Part shown: piece after piece, positions 62,001 through 64,000 of the stretch
Numbering within the stretch: the stretch's first letter is position 1
Layout of the letters: each line of letters starts with the position of its first letter
From: Chrysogorgia sp. JL179-B06
Lineage: Eukaryota > Cnidaria > Anthozoa > Scleralcyonacea > Chrysogorgiidae
Length of the DNA stretch: 64,000 bases
Assembly (NCBI GenBank): GCA_035772405.1
Contig: JAYKKM010000416.1
Coordinates: forward strand, 2,326,001-2,390,000
Direction of reading: 5' to 3'
The notes under the pieces: model-generated
The model's input: the letters and a program-made list of their open reading frames with translations, nothing else
The model's database searches: none
Told to the model about the DNA's origin: nothing
Translations under genes and position numbers: made by a program

Positions 62001-64000
62001 TTGTGGATGAATACGAAAGCCTCTATAGGGTTTTCTGAGAAGACTTGGTGAATTTCCGAAGTATTTACCACGTCAAGTTGGCGACGAAGCACTTCAAAAC
62101 ACTTCGTTATCGTATACGGAAGGTAAACACAAACGCGCAATGCACGATGGTTGACACTCACTCTTTAAGCAAATCATCCTGGCTATAACTGGGCTAGCCA
62201 ACGAAAACGAACAGCTCTTTGACCCGGGGTCCTTGTTTGCCAGCTGCCATTTTCCATTCTTTGAAAACTTTAAATGCCAATTTAGTGGAATCTCGAGTCG
62301 ATTTAGGAACAGCAAGCGTGTCTCTTTATTACATATAAAGACACTTATTATATCATAGTCAATCGAGATATGGTCTGGAAACTAGGCAAACTTCAAAGCG
62401 ACTATAATGAGCTACGTTTTGATGTTGAACCGTACCTGCACATCCTTTGTTTTAGGTTTATTAATATTTAATCAACACGGTTGAGCGATTAAACCCAAAC
62501 GATTCTATTGGATGATTGCTTCATTATACTAAAATACAATAGGTTCAGTGACCGTGCACCACCGTGCACAAAATTGCATAAAGACGAACAAAAAGATAGA
62601 ACAAAGACTTTAGCTGAGTTTCCAGACCATATCTCGATTGACTATGATTATAAACATGGTTTCTTTTGTTTTTTCTTGATGAATCTTTAGCTGCCGGATG
62701 TTTTCAAAGCTCATTTAAAATTTACCTAAAGATGTATGTCTTCCTGTAGAGATTAAGAGTCGGGGCGATGTATAAATATGTATGATGTATGACTGTTCTG
62801 ACCGTGTCTCAATAGCTGCGTTGATTCGAAGACCTCGGGTTCGATACCCGCAGTCAGATTTTTCATATACATATATTTGACAATTGTAGATATGTACGAT
62901 TGGGGTTAACTAGTCGGAATATTGTAGTTTAGCGCTATGAAAAATGCTCACAACACACTTTAAAAGTTGAGTAAACCATGTCAAAACGCCGCCATTTTGA
63001 ATGTGACCGTGATGTCGTGTGCTAAGATACGCATGCGCACCGAGTCGCTAAAGCGGAAACAAGTTGCAGATTGGGGTGTTCCATTGTGCAACGCAATGTG
63101 CAACGCTAAAAAAGTTGCTACAATCATTGCAAGTATAGAATTCGATTCTATTTTCTGCAATGATTGCAGCAACTTGTGTCGCAATAATTTTCGGCGTTTG
63201 CAAGGTATATTACACTGTGCAATGATTCGTGCAACTTGTTTCGCAATGCCATTTCAAGACAGGTTGCATAGAACATAATACAATATTATACCTCAACTGT
63301 AAATTGTCCAATCAGATCGTTAGGTTTGTAACACGTGACCACTAACCAGTCAATTTGGCTCGAATACTCCGTTGTGGCTGGAAATATTTTAGTCAGTACT
63401 CCGTTGTGGCGGGGAATTCGAGCTAGAATACCACGTGCGTAAACCAAATACTACGCGCGTAAGAAAAAACGAGCCTGTCAACAGTGGAGGAACAGGAAGA
63501 CGTTTCAAGACAGTATTCAAGATTGTTTCGGTATAATATATAATTTATATTATATACCCCTCTGAATGATATATCCCTTCCCGGGGTAATATTTCGTCGA
63601 ATTCCCCTCTTTCCGGCCTTTTATAGGTCGTTCTATCATCTTAGTCTATATGTAGCTCAATGGTTAGAGCATTTCACTGGTCATCACAATTTTTGAAAAA
63701 TATTTAATTAAATGAACGATCAAGTCAACTAACATCATTCAGGTTCCATTCCACTATTCAAGTGAGGAAAGTGTCGACATTTTGCGTTTGTAGGTAATCC
63801 TCGGAGCATCAATCTATTGTTAAACGCAGGCGCTGATCCAAATGCAAAGATGGTTGGAGGTTGGACGCCAGCTCATTGCGCGGCCGAAGCGGGAAGAACC
63901 GACAATTTACTGGCGTTGGTCGATTTTCGCGCAGCGATAGATACACCAGACGACTATGGAGATACTCCGAGAAACGTAGCAGACATTTATGGACAGAAGG
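58888..64000 (+). CDS. ANKRD66: ANKRD66-like ankyrin repeat protein, 5' part (two exons visible)
   Basis: Exons 58888-59095 and 63794-64000 join in frame (GAG CGA G / GT AAT) to give about 138 residues. They read ELILHEASCNGDD, EWGNRTPLHCAAERG, then AGADPNAKMVGGWTPAHCAA and DTPDDYGDTPRNVADIYGQK. The ankyrin pattern and the motifs GGWTPAHCAAEAG, AAIDTPDDYGDTP and IYGQK resemble vertebrate ANKRD66, a small ankyrin protein of unknown biochemical role. The start ATG has A at -3, and an in-frame TAA lies 40 bases upstream. The 4.7-kb intron is packed with repeats. The 3' end is outside the window. The ankyrin family is certain; the exact ortholog name is likely but from memory. Confidence 0.85.
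59658..59939. mobile_element. mariner-type MITE (copy 2, inverted)
   Basis: Ends CAGTGTGTATCAAAAAAACC and TATACACACTG are flanked by TA on both sides. It is the same element as 39984-40266 in the opposite orientation. Confidence 0.88.
59942..60064 (+). mobile_element. tRNA-derived SINE fragment
   Basis: It has AGTGACTGCCGCATAGGCAG, CATTGTAACCTTCGCTCTGC and the 5' half of the tRNA-like head (GTCTCGGTGGCTCAATGGTT), then jumps to the tail GTGTATATATTAACAC. Confidence 0.8.
60077..60303 (+). mobile_element. tRNA-Thr-like SINE with 24-bp inverted repeats, nested in an older SINE
   Basis: A 12-bp duplication ATTAACACATAT flanks it (60065-60076, 60304-60315). Perfect 24-bp arms lie at 60078-60101 and 60246-60269. 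Between them is a tRNA-like sequence with A box TAGCTCAGATGG, anticodon loop CTAGTAA (AGT) and a degenerate B box GGTTCAAAACC. Long target duplication suggests LINE-mediated insertion. Confidence 0.75.
60367..60718. mobile_element. Second mariner-type MITE family
   Basis: GGTGTATCAAAAAAAGCGCA and ACCTCGG at the left match the reverse complement of CCGAGGTTGCGC and TATACACCCTG at the right, with TA on the right. Arms include GGAATTTCCCAAGAAATCCA. Confidence 0.82.
61196..61588 (+). other. Unrecognised 130-codon open frame in the ANKRD66-like intron
   Basis: It opens with MRKQKHSKQIQRTTCLYYG and is Lys/Arg/Gln-rich in the first half. I see no domain. It has the same strand as ANKRD66 but no matching splice pattern, and may be chance or element-derived. 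Confidence 0.2.
61720..62170. mobile_element. Inverted-repeat element in the ANKRD66-like intron
   Basis: AAAGAGTGAGTGTCAACCGT and GCATTGCACGC at the left match TTGACACTCACTCTTT and GCGCAATGCACG at the right. Part of the inside (61811-61990) is an inverted copy of 59480-59640. Confidence 0.7.
62800..62860 (+). ncRNA. Truncated tRNA-like sequence
   Basis: A T arm CGGG-TTCGATA-CCCG and outer CTGAC/GTCAG pairing are present, but the D arm is too short. It is likely a SINE head or tRNA pseudogene. Confidence 0.4.
63794..64000 (+). CDS. ANKRD66: ANKRD66-like exon 2 (runs off the window)
   Basis: After the acceptor TTTGTAG it encodes GNPRSINLLLNAGADPNAKM, GGWTPAHCAAEAGRTDN and the following GDTPRNVADIYGQK. 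It is uninterrupted to the window end. GC content rises relative to the flanking intron, as expected for coding sequence. Confidence 0.9.

Overview
The window is nuclear DNA of an animal. It holds AT-rich, repeat-filled introns bounded by GT/AG sites, and the conserved exons read as metazoan proteins. The mix of retroelements (CR1/L2-type LINEs, LINEs with a restriction-like endonuclease, a Penelope-like element) and the many short inverted-repeat elements suggest an early-branching animal, most likely a cnidarian. That placement is inference, and a sponge is not excluded.

Two protein-coding genes are supported. The first fills positions 1-50153 on the minus strand. It is an ortholog of MIB1 (mind bomb 1), the E3 ubiquitin ligase that ubiquitinates Delta/Jagged-type Notch ligands. 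I could place 23 coding exons whose phases all join. They encode 966 residues in the family order: MIB/HERC2, ZZ zinc finger, MIB/HERC2, Mib repeats, about nine ankyrin repeats, RING1, RING2 and a short coiled coil. Only the last exon, with the third RING, lies beyond the left edge. Exon 4 is an in-frame 60-nt exon that would put 20 Thr/Pro-rich residues inside the second MIB/HERC2 domain. The second gene starts at 58888 on the plus strand and runs off the right edge. It is an ANKRD66-like small ankyrin protein, with two exons visible. The two genes are divergent, separated by about 8.7 kb.

Everything else is intronic or intergenic and made mostly of mobile-element debris. It includes: non-autonomous hAT-like elements with exact or near-exact 8-bp target duplications (21747-22462, 41301-42188, 44309-45003, 52440-53288, 53657-54622); two similar elements with 5-bp duplications (31615-32158, 47624-48146); several TTAA-flanked inverted-repeat elements (13835-15484, 15947-16445, 18097-18636, 27963-28509, 33719-34213); a Mutator-like element with a 9-bp duplication (24595-25056); mariner-type MITEs; foldback elements; LINE reverse-transcriptase tails; a Penelope GIY-YIG fragment followed by a hammerhead-like motif; tRNA-derived SINEs; a 67-70 bp minisatellite; and many tetranucleotide microsatellites.

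No rRNA, CRISPR array, operon or functional-looking tRNA gene was found. No clear promoter could be assigned to either gene.
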